A DNA stretch of 64,000 nucleotides from NCBI RefSeq assembly GCF_033283405.1, contig NZ_JAWMQR010000003.1, positions 248,001 to 312,000 on the forward strand, written 5' to 3'. The DNA is from Halioxenophilus sp033283405 (GTDB taxonomy: Bacteria > Pseudomonadota > Gammaproteobacteria > Pseudomonadales > Cellvibrionaceae). Every line of letters starts with the position of its first letter. Positions within the stretch are counted from its first letter, which is position 1. Below, piece after piece: positions 28,009 through 36,467 of this stretch. The notes under the pieces are model-generated. The model made no database searches. It was not told where the DNA came from and worked only from the letters and a program-made list of their open reading frames with translations. Made by a program: the position numbers and the translations under genes.

Positions 28009-29058
28009 TCACTCACCCAATGTCGCTCCCGCTCCAATAGCGTTTTCCTCGTCAAAGAGATATTGTGCTACTTGCGCTTTGTGATATGCCGCATCACCCC
28101 AGCTGCCCGCCAAGGCCCAAGCCTTTTTCATAAAAATGTGCAAATCGACCTCCCAGGTGTAGCCCATAGCGCCATGCACCTGAATACTATTTTTAGCCGC
28201 CAGAAGTGCCGCTTCACATGCCGAAAGTTTCGCATGGGAGACAGCCAAAAACGCGTTATCCAAACACCGATCCAACGCATAGGCCGCGCGGTGAAGGGGC
28301 GCTTTAGCGTATTCCAATTCGACTGCAATATTGGCTAGATGGTGTTTGACCGCTTGAAAACTCCCGATTGCTTGACCAAACTGCTGCCGTTCACTGGTAT
28401 AGGCTACGGAAATATCTAGCATACGCTGACACAAACCGAGTGCCTGGGCAGCAGCCGCCAATGCTCCGTGGTTTAACAAGATTTGGGCACATCGACGAGC
28501 GTCGTCACCAGTCACCACGGGCGTTACTCCGGACTTTAGAGCGACCTGAAATAGCCTTCTGGAAGGGTCCACAGATTCGTTGGCGACTATCGAAAATTGA
28601 TCGGGCGTCAGTGCATAGACCCCGTCAGATTTTGCGAGCAACAGTAGATCGGCTATGTGTGCATCTTCTACCAACAGGTTTAGCTCATGCCCGGCAACTA
28701 CCTTGGCTGCGCCGCTTGCTAACTTAGGTAGCCAGGTAGCGGCCAACGAGCCACCCAGCTGTTGCAGGGTTGGCGCAGCAACCATGGTGCTATTGACCAA
28801 AGGCTCGGGCAATGCGACATAGCCGCACTCCACCGCCAGGAGCACAAAATCGAGCACCCCCAGCCCAAGACCATCAAACTCTTCCGGTACACACACTCCG
28901 GTTAAACCCAGATCCGCCATCTGTTGCCAAAGTACCTGATCACGTCCGGTTTCAGATTGCCAGCAGTGTCGAATCTTCTCAGGGGTAACTTCGTTTACCA
29001 AAAAGTCTCGTGCAGATTCTTGAAACAACAGTTGATCTTCAGAGAAAGTGAAATCCAT
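28009..29058 (-). CDS. Acyl-CoA dehydrogenase, small (beta-like) subunit
   Basis: A 349-residue ACAD-fold protein. It has the helical N-domain DFTFSEDQLLFQESARDFL and the C-domain helix SIQVHGAMGYTWEVDLHIFMKKA. It is shorter than homotetrameric enzymes (about 385), and the usual FAD-contacting middle domain is reduced. It directly follows a larger ACAD gene by 12 bases. In actinobacterial and proteobacterial steroid degradation, such tandem genes encode alpha2beta2 dehydrogenases acting on ring-bearing CoA esters. GGGGAGG lies before the ATG at 29058. Confidence 0.9.
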   Translation of the reverse strand: MDFTFSEDQLLFQESARDFLVNEVTPEKIRHCWQSETGRDQVLWQQMADLGLTGVCVPEEFDGLGLGVLDFVLLAVECGYVALPEPLVNSTMVAAPTLQQLGGSLAATWLPKLASGAAKVVAGHELNLLVEDAHIADLLLLAKSDGVYALTPDQFSIVANESVDPSRRLFQVALKSGVTPVVTGDDARRCAQILLNHGALAAAAQALGLCQRMLDISVAYTSERQQFGQAIGSFQAVKHHLANIAVELEYAKAPLHRAAYALDRCLDNAFLAVSHAKLSACEAALLAAKNSIQVHGAMGYTWEVDLHIFMKKAWALAGSWGDAAYHKAQVAQYLFDEENAIGAGATLGE

Positions 29059-29070
29059 AGCTGGCCTCCC

Positions 29071-30237
29071 CTAGCGCCGCGGCATACCAAGCATACGCTC
29101 GGCGATAATGTTGCGTTGTATTTCGTTACTACCCGCGTAGATAGGACCAGACTGAGAAAAGAGGAAATCATCCAGCCAGGTACCGACACCCTTGGCCTGG
29201 GGAGCATGAGGTAGTAGCTCGGCCCGCGCGCCAAGAATGCTCATCGCCGTTGAGCAGATATCTTGATCCAACTCCGACCAAAATATCTTATTGGTGGAGG
29301 ACTCAGCACCGATCTTGCCCCCCTTATTGAGGCGACAAGCTGTTTGGTAGGTGGTAAGACAGTAACTTTCCGCTCTAAGGTAGGCACTCATAACCGACTC
29401 TTTAACTGCCGGATCATGATCGGCCGATGCTCTATTTTCACGATAAAGTTCCACCAGTCGGCGGGCGGCCTCCTGAAATCTAGCGGGAGCACGTAACATC
29501 AATCCACGCTCGAAACCGGCGGTTGCCATGGCCACAGACCAACCTGCGCCCTCCTCTCCCAATCGATTTACTACAGGCACCTCGACATCATCGAAGAAGA
29601 TCTCCGCAAAGCCGGGTAAACCATCCAATTGGGGAATGGGACGCACAGTAATACCGGGAGCGTTTAACGGCACTAAGATGAATGTCAGCCCATGATGGCG
29701 GCTGGAGTTGGGCTCGGTACGAAATATGCCAAAGCACCAATCGGCCCATACGGCGCGCGTCGACCAAATTTTCTGGCCATTGATCACATATTTGTCTCCT
29801 CGCCGATCCGCCCGGGTTCGAATAGCAGCCATATCGGATCCCGCATTCGGCTCAGACCAGGCTTGCGCCCACACCTCTTCACCGCTGGCCATTTTCGGCA
29901 AAATACGCGCTTTCTGTTGCTCGGAACCGAATTCCATAAGGGTAGGCCCTAGTAAACAGATACCATTCATATTCACCCGCTTGGGCGCACCTGCTCGATA
30001 ATACTCTTCCTCAAAGATCAACCACTCCACCAGGTCACAGCCACGGCCACCTAACTCTTCTGGCCAAGTAACCATAGTCCATCGGCCATCAAAGAGGCGT
30101 GCCTCCCACTCGCGGTGCCGCTGAAAACCAACTTCAGTATCGTAAGATGGCAAAGGCTCAGCGGGTACATTAGCAGTAAGCCAAGTTCTAATTTCCTCTC
30201 GGAATGCCTGTTGTTTTTTAGAGTATGTTAAATCCAC
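29071..30237 (-). CDS. Acyl-CoA dehydrogenase, large (alpha-like) subunit
   Basis: A 388-residue ACAD. It shows AQAWSEPNAGSDMAAIRT (FAD/substrate region, about residue 132), GQKIWSTRA, and the C-terminal IYAGSNEIQRNIIAERMLG. The position that carries the catalytic Glu in MCAD (YEGT) is Ala here, so the base must come from elsewhere, as in several other ACAD subgroups. The start codon is GTG at 30237; the encoded DLTYSKKQQAFREE is a standard ACAD beginning. It pairs with the small subunit 12 bases downstream and is divergent from a flavin monooxygenase across a palindrome-bearing region. Confidence 0.92.
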   Translation of the reverse strand: MDLTYSKKQQAFREEIRTWLTANVPAEPLPSYDTEVGFQRHREWEARLFDGRWTMVTWPEELGGRGCDLVEWLIFEEEYYRAGAPKRVNMNGICLLGPTLMEFGSEQQKARILPKMASGEEVWAQAWSEPNAGSDMAAIRTRADRRGDKYVINGQKIWSTRAVWADWCFGIFRTEPNSSRHHGLTFILVPLNAPGITVRPIPQLDGLPGFAEIFFDDVEVPVVNRLGEEGAGWSVAMATAGFERGLMLRAPARFQEAARRLVELYRENRASADHDPAVKESVMSAYLRAESYCLTTYQTACRLNKGGKIGAESSTNKIFWSELDQDICSTAMSILGARAELLPHAPQAKGVGTWLDDFLFSQSGPIYAGSNEIQRNIIAERMLGMPRR

Positions 30238-30874
30238 GATCGGGAGCCCTACCGTTCACACTTAGTTTTGGCACAGAAGGCACCAAACTCTGATACCGAC
30301 TGGCAATAGAAAGATTCGGGGTGGCAAATTATTAGTACCACCCAGATGACCTAATCACGTTAATTATGTTGGTTGGCTATACCAATGTGCACAGCCAAGT
30401 ATCTCGAGCAGCGTTTATGCCTCAGCGCTTACACTTATGTTTACACTTCCCACTCAACTCTACGGACTTTACTTTTGAACCTGAGTACATGCCATCTAAT
30501 CGCTTTTCGCTATATGCCTGCTCTAGCACCGTGTTATTGAGTCGTAGCTGCTCGTCAGCTAGCTTATAGCCAGGAAAGTCAAACAATCTGTCGATCAAGT
30601 GTAACCAACCCTCCCGATCCGACGCAACAATAATTGACACTTTGTTAATTATGAGGATAATACCCTTACGAAAAAACACTATTTACTAAATCAAAAAATA
30701 GGTAATTTGGCCTTATTCAGAATCGCATCATTTTTTAGCGCCAGCGGTTCAGCAGTCGACTTAATAGAAAACCTTAGCTTCGATAACACTCGGCGGAGTG
30801 TATACACGATGCTTCCCGGCCAAAGTCGTCGAAAAATAAAAACAGACAATCACATGTTATGTCCGGAGGTCTGC
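30238..30874. promoter_or_regulatory. Divergent promoter region, 637 bp
   Basis: This gap separates the ACAD operon from the monooxygenase gene. A + strand promoter is visible: TTGACA at 30634-30639, 16 bases, GATAAT at 30656-30661. The cluster palindrome covers its -35. A minus-strand frame (30422-30679, 85 codons) has protein-like composition but resembles no family known to me. The rest shows nothing definite. Confidence 0.55.
30632..30650. promoter_or_regulatory. Cluster palindrome, site 4 (candidate TetR operator)
   Basis: AAT-TGAC-ACTTT-GTTA-ATT fits the consensus exactly. It contains the TTGACA -35 box of the rightward promoter, so binding should repress the flavin monooxygenase gene. 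Confidence 0.6.
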
Positions 30875-32362
30875 ATGACAGCCCAGCCCAAACAGCCCCA
30901 GAATTTGAGATATATAATCATCGGTGCCGGTATGGCCGGAATATTGGCAGGTATTCGCCTGCTGGAGCGAGGTGAAACTGACTTTGTCATCTATGAAAAG
31001 GGCAGTACTGTCGGTGGTACTTGGCGAGAGAACACTTATCCTGGGGTCGCCTGCGATACGCCCGCACACTCTTACTCCTACTCCTTTGCATTCAATCCTG
31101 ATTGGAGCGCTTTTTATGCCCCTGGCCCAGAAATACAAGACTATTTCGAACGTATGACCGATAAATTCGGGGTCAGGGAGTTCATTCGTTTTAATACAGA
31201 AATTGCTCGATGTAGCTACCAGGACGGTCGCTGGCGGGTCACCACTCAAGATGGCCAGGTAGATGAGGCCGATGTGCTCGTCGCAGCCACTGGTGTTTTG
31301 CACCACCCCAATACACCCGATATTCCTGGCCTAACCGATTTTACCGGAGCGAGCTTTCATAGCGCTCGCTGGCGACACGATATCGACTACAGCAAACAGC
31401 GCGTCGGTGTTATCGGTAATGGTTCCACGGGAATACAAATCGTTGCGGCCATGTCTGGCCAGGTGCCAAAGCTTGTCCATTTTCAGCGTTCACCCCAATG
31501 GATCATGCCCTGCCCGGATACCAAATACAGTGATGAAGATCGCCAGGCTTTCCGGCAGGATCCCGACAAAATTGAGGATGTGCGTAGCGGCCCAGAAGCC
31601 CAGGCGCGTAGAGGACGGTTTTTAGCAGCGATTATTGACTCGAACTCACCTGAACTCACCGAGATTCAGTCAATCGTCGAACAAAATTTAAATGAAACTA
31701 TTAAAGATCCAGAGCTGAAAGCAAAATTAACTCCCAATTATCGAGCAGCCTGCAAAAGACTGGTGTTTTCACCTAACTATTACCAAAAAGTACAGCACCC
31801 GTCCGTCTCCGTTGAAATTGCTGGCATTGAAAGGGTTGAAGAAAACGGAGTGCGGTTGAAGGATGGCACCTTCCATGAATTGGATGTTCTCGTTTTGGCG
31901 ACCGGCTTCAAGGTAGATGCCTTCGTTCGCCCAATGACCATTACCGGTATCGACGGAATTGACCTCAATGACGTTTGGGCGGAGCATCCAAAAGCATACT
32001 ACGCGGTCACCGTGCCAAAATTCCCCAATTTTTTTATGCTGAATGGCCCTACCGGCCCAGTCGGAAATTTCTCGCTAATCGATATTGCTGAACGCCAATG
32101 GAATTACGGTGATCAATTGGTTGATCTATTACGCAATGGTCAGTGTAAAGCTTTCGCCCCTACCGAGGCTGCTTTAGAGGAGTACGAAATGCAACGCACA
32201 GAGGCCGCGAAGAAAACCGTGTTTGCCTCCGGCTGTAAGAGCTGGTACCTCGATGCTAAAGGCGTGCCTCAGGTGTGGCCTTGGCCCTACGAAACCTTTA
32301 TGGAAGTTATGGCCAAACCCAACCTTGACCACTATGAATTAACGCCAATGGCTAACGGATAA
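30875..32362 (+). CDS. Class B flavin monooxygenase (Baeyer-Villiger type)
   Basis: A 495-residue FAD/NADPH monooxygenase. The FAD motif IIGAGMAGILAG is at the N-terminus, VGGTWRENTYPG follows, the fingerprint FTGASFHSARWRHD fits FxGxxxHxxxW, and the second Rossmann motif is VIGNGSTGIQI. It should insert oxygen next to a ketone, giving an ester or lactone. The ATG at 30875 follows CCGGAGG and starts right at the FAD fold. The frame extends to a TTG at 30707 but that region is not protein-like. It is monocistronic, closed by a strong terminator. Confidence 0.92.
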   Translation: MTAQPKQPQNLRYIIIGAGMAGILAGIRLLERGETDFVIYEKGSTVGGTWRENTYPGVACDTPAHSYSYSFAFNPDWSAFYAPGPEIQDYFERMTDKFGVREFIRFNTEIARCSYQDGRWRVTTQDGQVDEADVLVAATGVLHHPNTPDIPGLTDFTGASFHSARWRHDIDYSKQRVGVIGNGSTGIQIVAAMSGQVPKLVHFQRSPQWIMPCPDTKYSDEDRQAFRQDPDKIEDVRSGPEAQARRGRFLAAIIDSNSPELTEIQSIVEQNLNETIKDPELKAKLTPNYRAACKRLVFSPNYYQKVQHPSVSVEIAGIERVEENGVRLKDGTFHELDVLVLATGFKVDAFVRPMTITGIDGIDLNDVWAEHPKAYYAVTVPKFPNFFMLNGPTGPVGNFSLIDIAERQWNYGDQLVDLLRNGQCKAFAPTEAALEEYEMQRTEAAKKTVFASGCKSWYLDAKGVPQVWPWPYETFMEVMAKPNLDHYELTPMANG

Positions 32363-32400
32363 CGCCGCCATCAAAGTGTTGAGATAATAGATGCATAGAC

Positions 32401-32431
32401 AAAAAAGCGGGGTGTCTACCCCGCTTTTTTT
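32401..32431. terminator. Bidirectional Rho-independent terminator
   Basis: AAAAAAGCGGGGT-GTCT-ACCCCGCTTTTTT is a perfect 13-base palindromic stem with T tracts on both strands. It lies between the convergent monooxygenase (ends 32362) and alpha/beta-hydrolase (ends 32466) genes. Confidence 0.93.
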
Positions 32432-32465
32432 GACTATCAAGCTCGAATCAGCTAACTCTCACACA

Positions 32466-33410
32466 CTATACAGCCGACTCGACCCTCTGACAGACCCACT
32501 CACAAGCCTGATTTAATGCTTCATCTGCACTGGGAATATTCGCGACCATACTTAAATAGCCATGTAGCACACCTGGATCGCAGCGAGTTTGCACAGGCAC
32601 ACCAGCTGCCGCCAATTTTTGAGCATAAGCCAAACCTTCGTCTCGTAGTGGGTCTAGACCAGCAACAATAATTAATGCCGAGGGCAAGCCCACCAAATCG
32701 TCTAGCTGCAGCGGCGAAACCAATGGACTTTTCCTGTCGACATCGCTTGGGCAGTAATGATTCCAAAACCAGCGCATATCAGCTTCGGAAAGTAGGTAAT
32801 TACAGCCACCCAATTCACGATAAGATTCCGTTGTAAAATCGCAATCGGTAACAGGATAGGCAAGTAATTGACCCGCTAAAAATGATTTCCCGCTATCCCT
32901 CAATTGTATTGCTGCTGCCGCTGCAAGATTGCCGCCGGCACTTTCACCCACCACTACCACCGGCAAACCACGCTCAGCAACCGATTGCAGCACTGTAATA
33001 ACATCCTCTAGGGAAGAAGGAAACGGATTCTCTGGTGCCAGGCAGTAGTCAACATTTATCACTTCACATTGAGTACCTGCGGCCAAACGGCGGCAAGTGG
33101 CGTCCCCGGTATCCAAATCACCAATCACCCACCCACCGGCGTGGAGATAGACGCATATGCCCATAATTTCCGTAGACGGTCGATAGCTTCTAGCGGCAAC
33201 AGAACGCTGACCAGATTTAAAAGATATATCGCTAACCTCTTCCAATAACGGGAGATCCTTAGCCGGAGGGGCCGCCGCCAAGCTGGATTTAAGCATCTCT
33301 CTCGCTGCATCGGGTGAGACCTGGTGATAGTAGGGCCTATCAAGCTCTGCATAAGCCTCTAAAATTGCTCTGTAGTAGGGGTGCATATCGTGAATGATAT
33401 TAGCTGCCAT
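32466..33410 (-). CDS. Alpha/beta hydrolase, HSL family
   Basis: A 314-residue esterase of the hormone-sensitive lipase family. The oxyanion motif is YLHAGGWVIGD (about residue 90), the nucleophile elbow is GESAGGN (about residue 157), the acid is in AGLDPLRDEG, and the His is in GVLHGY. It has no signal peptide, so it acts in the cytoplasm. It is a natural partner of the Baeyer-Villiger enzymes, hydrolysing the ester or lactone they form. It is transcribed away from the ferredoxin gene across a palindrome-bearing region; AGGA precedes the ATG. Confidence 0.92.
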   Translation of the reverse strand: MAANIIHDMHPYYRAILEAYAELDRPYYHQVSPDAAREMLKSSLAAAPPAKDLPLLEEVSDISFKSGQRSVAARSYRPSTEIMGICVYLHAGGWVIGDLDTGDATCRRLAAGTQCEVINVDYCLAPENPFPSSLEDVITVLQSVAERGLPVVVVGESAGGNLAAAAAIQLRDSGKSFLAGQLLAYPVTDCDFTTESYRELGGCNYLLSEADMRWFWNHYCPSDVDRKSPLVSPLQLDDLVGLPSALIIVAGLDPLRDEGLAYAQKLAAAGVPVQTRCDPGVLHGYLSMVANIPSADEALNQACEWVCQRVESAV

Positions 33411-33756
33411 AACGCGATCCTGTTAGCGGGTTATTATAATTACTGTGAGTCAACGAAGGTGACTGCACACCTCTTCTCCGTATACTTATCTATAACTCCA
33501 ACGTCGACCAATATTAACTATGTACGGAACCGATTAATCGTTAAATGGGAGGAGCTCTAACAATAAACACCGAACTGTTCACTTTTACTGTCTTGATAGT
33601 ATAATCATTAATTACTGACGATTAGTCATTTTTTGTGTTTAAGATTGAGGTTATGGCACCAGTTATAATCACACTTACTTAACTATTCGCCAATAGACAA
33701 AACGCCCTTTAGATGTGAATGAGCCACGTAATAATAGCCAAAATAAGAGGTTAACA
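33411..33756. promoter_or_regulatory. Divergent promoter region, 346 bp
   Basis: A gap between the leftward hydrolase and the rightward ferredoxin gene. It holds the cluster palindrome at 33613-33631 and, on the minus strand, a TATACT -10-like hexamer at 33597-33602. No gene is apparent. AGAGG precedes the ferredoxin ATG by six bases. Confidence 0.55.
33613..33631. promoter_or_regulatory. Cluster palindrome, site 5 (candidate TetR operator)
   Basis: TAC-TGAC-GATTA-GTCA-TTT has perfect core arms and one flank mismatch to the consensus. It sits in the shared regulatory region of the hydrolase and ferredoxin genes. Confidence 0.55.
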
Positions 33757-34077
33757 ATGGTAACGGTTAAATTTGTCCAGCCAGATGGAAGTGACACAGT
33801 AATTGAGGTACCCGTAGGGACGACGATTATGCGTGCAGCTCTCGACAATGGTGTAGAGGGAATTCAGGGGGACTGTGGCGGCGCCTGCAGCTGCGCAACT
33901 TGCCACTGCTACATTGACCCAGAGTTCTTTGACAAGCTACCTAGCGCTGAAGATACCGAAATCTCTATGATCGAATTTGCGGTTGAGCCAAGAGAAACCA
34001 GCCGCCTTGGTTGTCAAATAGAACTCACGGAAGCGCTGGATGGCATAGTCGTGCATCTTCCGGAGTCACAATACTAA
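33757..34077 (+). CDS. 2Fe-2S ferredoxin, putidaredoxin/adrenodoxin type
   Basis: A 106-residue ferredoxin. The cluster ligands follow the C-x5-C-x2-C pattern in DCGGACSCATC (about residues 39-48), with the fourth Cys in RLGCQI near residue 86. This type delivers electrons to bacterial class I P450s; the P450 at 36468-37664 is the likely partner. No ferredoxin reductase gene is visible in the window. The ATG at 33757 starts the ferredoxin fold and has AGAGG upstream; the frame to 33715 is an unsupported extension. Confidence 0.94.
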   Translation: MVTVKFVQPDGSDTVIEVPVGTTIMRAALDNGVEGIQGDCGGACSCATCHCYIDPEFFDKLPSAEDTEISMIEFAVEPRETSRLGCQIELTEALDGIVVHLPESQY

Positions 34078-34088
34078 TCAAATTTATG

Positions 34089-34122
34089 CTCCTAAGCCCT
34101 TAGGTTTTCAGGGCTTGGAGCG
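34089..34122. terminator. Imperfect hairpin after the ferredoxin gene
   Basis: GCTCC-A-bulge-AAGCCCT pairs with AGGGCTTGGAGC across an eight-base loop, 12 bases past the ferredoxin stop. There is no strong T tract. It is a plausible but weak terminator between convergent genes. Confidence 0.45.
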
Positions 34123-34213
34123 TAATCCACAATCACTATCTAGCCAACTCAATCTCCAGCCATATCTAGGCGCCTGGAGCTAGATGAACAGCTTACCGAG
34201 CTCGTCTTTAGCT

Positions 34214-35035
34214 TTATTGATTATTCTTTTTTAGCTTACTCACATCGCGAGTGAGTACGGCGGTCTCCCCTTTTGATAGGGCAATACATTGCGCATGCTG
34301 AAATTCATGAATATCAAAAACCGCCTGTAGAGCAGCAGGTTGGCCCATGGTATCCACCGTTTGATTAACGGCCCGCTTAGCCATAATCAACGAGAAGAGA
34401 TCCTGCTCCGCAATTTTATTAGCCATTGCCAAAGAAAACTCCGCCAGCTCTTCAACAGCCACCACCTCGTTAACCATGCCATATTGCATGGCATCACGGG
34501 CGGTTATCTTCTCGGCGGTGAACAACATTTGTTTCGCTTTACGTGGACCGAGTTCCCAGGTATGCCCGTGATACTCAACACCGGCGATACCCATCATAAT
34601 GGTCGGATCACTAAACCAGGCGTTCTCAGCGGCAATAATAAGATCGCATGGCCAACACAGCATTAATCCTGCAGCAATACAGGCCCCTTGAACGGCTGCG
34701 ATCGACGGCTTAGGGTTATTTCGCCAGCGACGACTGTATTCAAAATAGTGTGACTGCTCCCACAGATACTGCCCCAAAATGCCTTTATTGGCGTAGTCGA
34801 AGCTACTAAAAACGTCCTTTTTGTCTTCCGGCACCGACAAATCGTGCCCTGCGGAAAAATTCTTGCCATTGGCGCGGAGCAAGATTACTTTTACATCCTG
34901 ATCCTTGGCGGCTTTATCCCAATAGCTATCGAGAAGATCCAAAAACTCAGGGCTTTGAGCGTTATGTACTTCTGGTCTGTTTAACGTGATAAGCGCAACA
35001 TGATTTTGCACTTCATAAAGTATCATTTCGCTCAT
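34214..35035 (-). CDS. Enoyl-CoA hydratase/isomerase (crotonase family)
   Basis: A 273-residue crotonase. The oxyanion-hole segments are GKNFSAGHDLS (about residue 62) and GACIAAGLMLCW (about residue 115), and WFSDPTIMMGI follows. It hydrates or isomerises an enoyl-CoA; the classical Glu pair is not clearly placed, so a hydrolase or ring-cleaving role is possible. The ATG at 35035 has GAGGAG nine bases upstream. The frame extends into the preceding gene to 35152 without support. It lies 71 bases downstream of the amidohydrolase gene and is probably co-transcribed with it. Confidence 0.91.
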   Translation of the reverse strand: MSEMILYEVQNHVALITLNRPEVHNAQSPEFLDLLDSYWDKAAKDQDVKVILLRANGKNFSAGHDLSVPEDKKDVFSSFDYANKGILGQYLWEQSHYFEYSRRWRNNPKPSIAAVQGACIAAGLMLCWPCDLIIAAENAWFSDPTIMMGIAGVEYHGHTWELGPRKAKQMLFTAEKITARDAMQYGMVNEVVAVEELAEFSLAMANKIAEQDLFSLIMAKRAVNQTVDTMGQPAALQAVFDIHEFQHAQCIALSKGETAVLTRDVSKLKKNNQ

Positions 35036-35105
35036 GTAAAACTCCTCATTACTTGTGTATTGCTCGGTACCATATATGACTGATTTATCTAAGTTCGCAA
35101 GTAAA

Positions 35106-36404
35106 TTACTTTTGGGTTTGGGCCATGGAAGCGAACATTCTCTGTACATCACCCGAGGTGATCACCTTATTGCTATCCCCTGGTTTGAGCCCAGGCGTCG
35201 CTTTGACCTGAATATCTACGTGCTTCGCTTGCGCGCGCAGTGCGCCAACCGTGCAGTTTTCCCGCCCTAAAAGAGAGATAGGGTCGAAACTATATTCTCG
35301 CATAACATTCTCATGAGTAACCTTATTAATAACCCGCTCAGGAAGTTCTTTAACGGACTGCCACAACCGCTCGGGAACTTCTGGCCATAGGCAATCGGAG
35401 TGCGGATAGTCACACTCGTAAGCAATGATATCTTCGCCTATATCCTGATAATTCTTCAGACCAAAGTTGTCTTCGATAAAACAACAGAGGAAATGTTCTC
35501 TAAACACCTGGGAGGGTGTCTTACCTTCCCACTTTACATTGGTCCAAATATGTTGGGTATTGGTAAATTCCGCTCGCTCCAAGAAATAGGGAATCCAGCC
35601 AATGCTACCTTCTGAAAGGGCTATTTTTAAGTTGGGGTAACGCAAGAGCGCAGCCAGGTGCAACCAGTCGGCTGCGGCATTGGCTATCGAGATTGGCATT
35701 GCTGTGATCCAGGCATTCATCGGTGACATATCCGATGGGTGGGGTGGCTCCGAGCCGGTACCAATATGACAATTCACCACCACTCGGTTGTCATTGCAGG
35801 CCTGCCAGAGAGGCTCCCACATAGGGTCGTGAACAGAGGCAAAACCTTTCTTTGCGGGGTTATCGGGAAAGGTAATTGCGTGGCAGCCTTTTTTGGCAAT
35901 ACGCTTAACCTCTTCAGCGGCCAGCGCGCCATCCCATAAAGGCACCACAGACAAAGGAATTATTCGGCCGGGGTGAGCCACAGACCACTCATCAATCTGC
36001 CAATCATTATAAGCCTGAATCATACGCAGGCTGAGTGTTCGGTCCGGATTACGACTAAAAATACTGCCGTCCATACCACACAAAGTCGGAAAACAGAGGC
36101 TGCTTAATATACCGTTGACATTCATGTCGTCGATACGGGCATTGATATCGTAATTGGCAGGTCGAATTTCGGCATAGCTCTGGGGCTCCATGCCATACTC
36201 CTCTTTGGGGCGGCCTACTACCGCGTTCAACCCCACATTTGGCAATACGATATCACCGAATACCCAAAAATCCTTACCACTGACATTTTTCAGCTGAGGA
36301 GCCTTTGACTTAAGTTCATCGGGTAAATGGTTATCAAACAGGTTACCCGGCTCACTGACATGGTCATCGACACTGATAATAATTAAATCTTCTAATTTAT
36401 CCAC
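35106..36404 (-). CDS. Amidohydrolase-2 family metal-dependent hydrolase
   Basis: A 432-residue TIM-barrel amidohydrolase of the ACMSD-like group. The N-terminal metal motif is SVDDHVSEP (about residue 11), NCHIGTGS is mid-barrel, and the late motif is ECDYPHSDCLWP. This subgroup is common in actinobacterial and proteobacterial clusters for aromatic or steroid breakdown, where it acts as a decarboxylase or C-C hydrolase. The start is GTG at 36404, preceded by GGGAG six bases away. It lies 63 bases after the P450 gene in the same direction. Confidence 0.9.
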   Translation of the reverse strand: MDKLEDLIIISVDDHVSEPGNLFDNHLPDELKSKAPQLKNVSGKDFWVFGDIVLPNVGLNAVVGRPKEEYGMEPQSYAEIRPANYDINARIDDMNVNGILSSLCFPTLCGMDGSIFSRNPDRTLSLRMIQAYNDWQIDEWSVAHPGRIIPLSVVPLWDGALAAEEVKRIAKKGCHAITFPDNPAKKGFASVHDPMWEPLWQACNDNRVVVNCHIGTGSEPPHPSDMSPMNAWITAMPISIANAAADWLHLAALLRYPNLKIALSEGSIGWIPYFLERAEFTNTQHIWTNVKWEGKTPSQVFREHFLCCFIEDNFGLKNYQDIGEDIIAYECDYPHSDCLWPEVPERLWQSVKELPERVINKVTHENVMREYSFDPISLLGRENCTVGALRAQAKHVDIQVKATPGLKPGDSNKVITSGDVQRMFASMAQTQK

Positions 36405-36467
36405 GCAACGCTCCCAGTTATTCTATCTATTCTGTGAAGGAGCTTGGCTTTACGTAAAGCCAAACCA

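Noticed and set aside
30707..30874. N-terminal extension of the flavin monooxygenase
   Set aside because: The TTG start has no ribosome site, and the extension is not protein-like; GGAGG before 30875 and the FAD fold fix the start.
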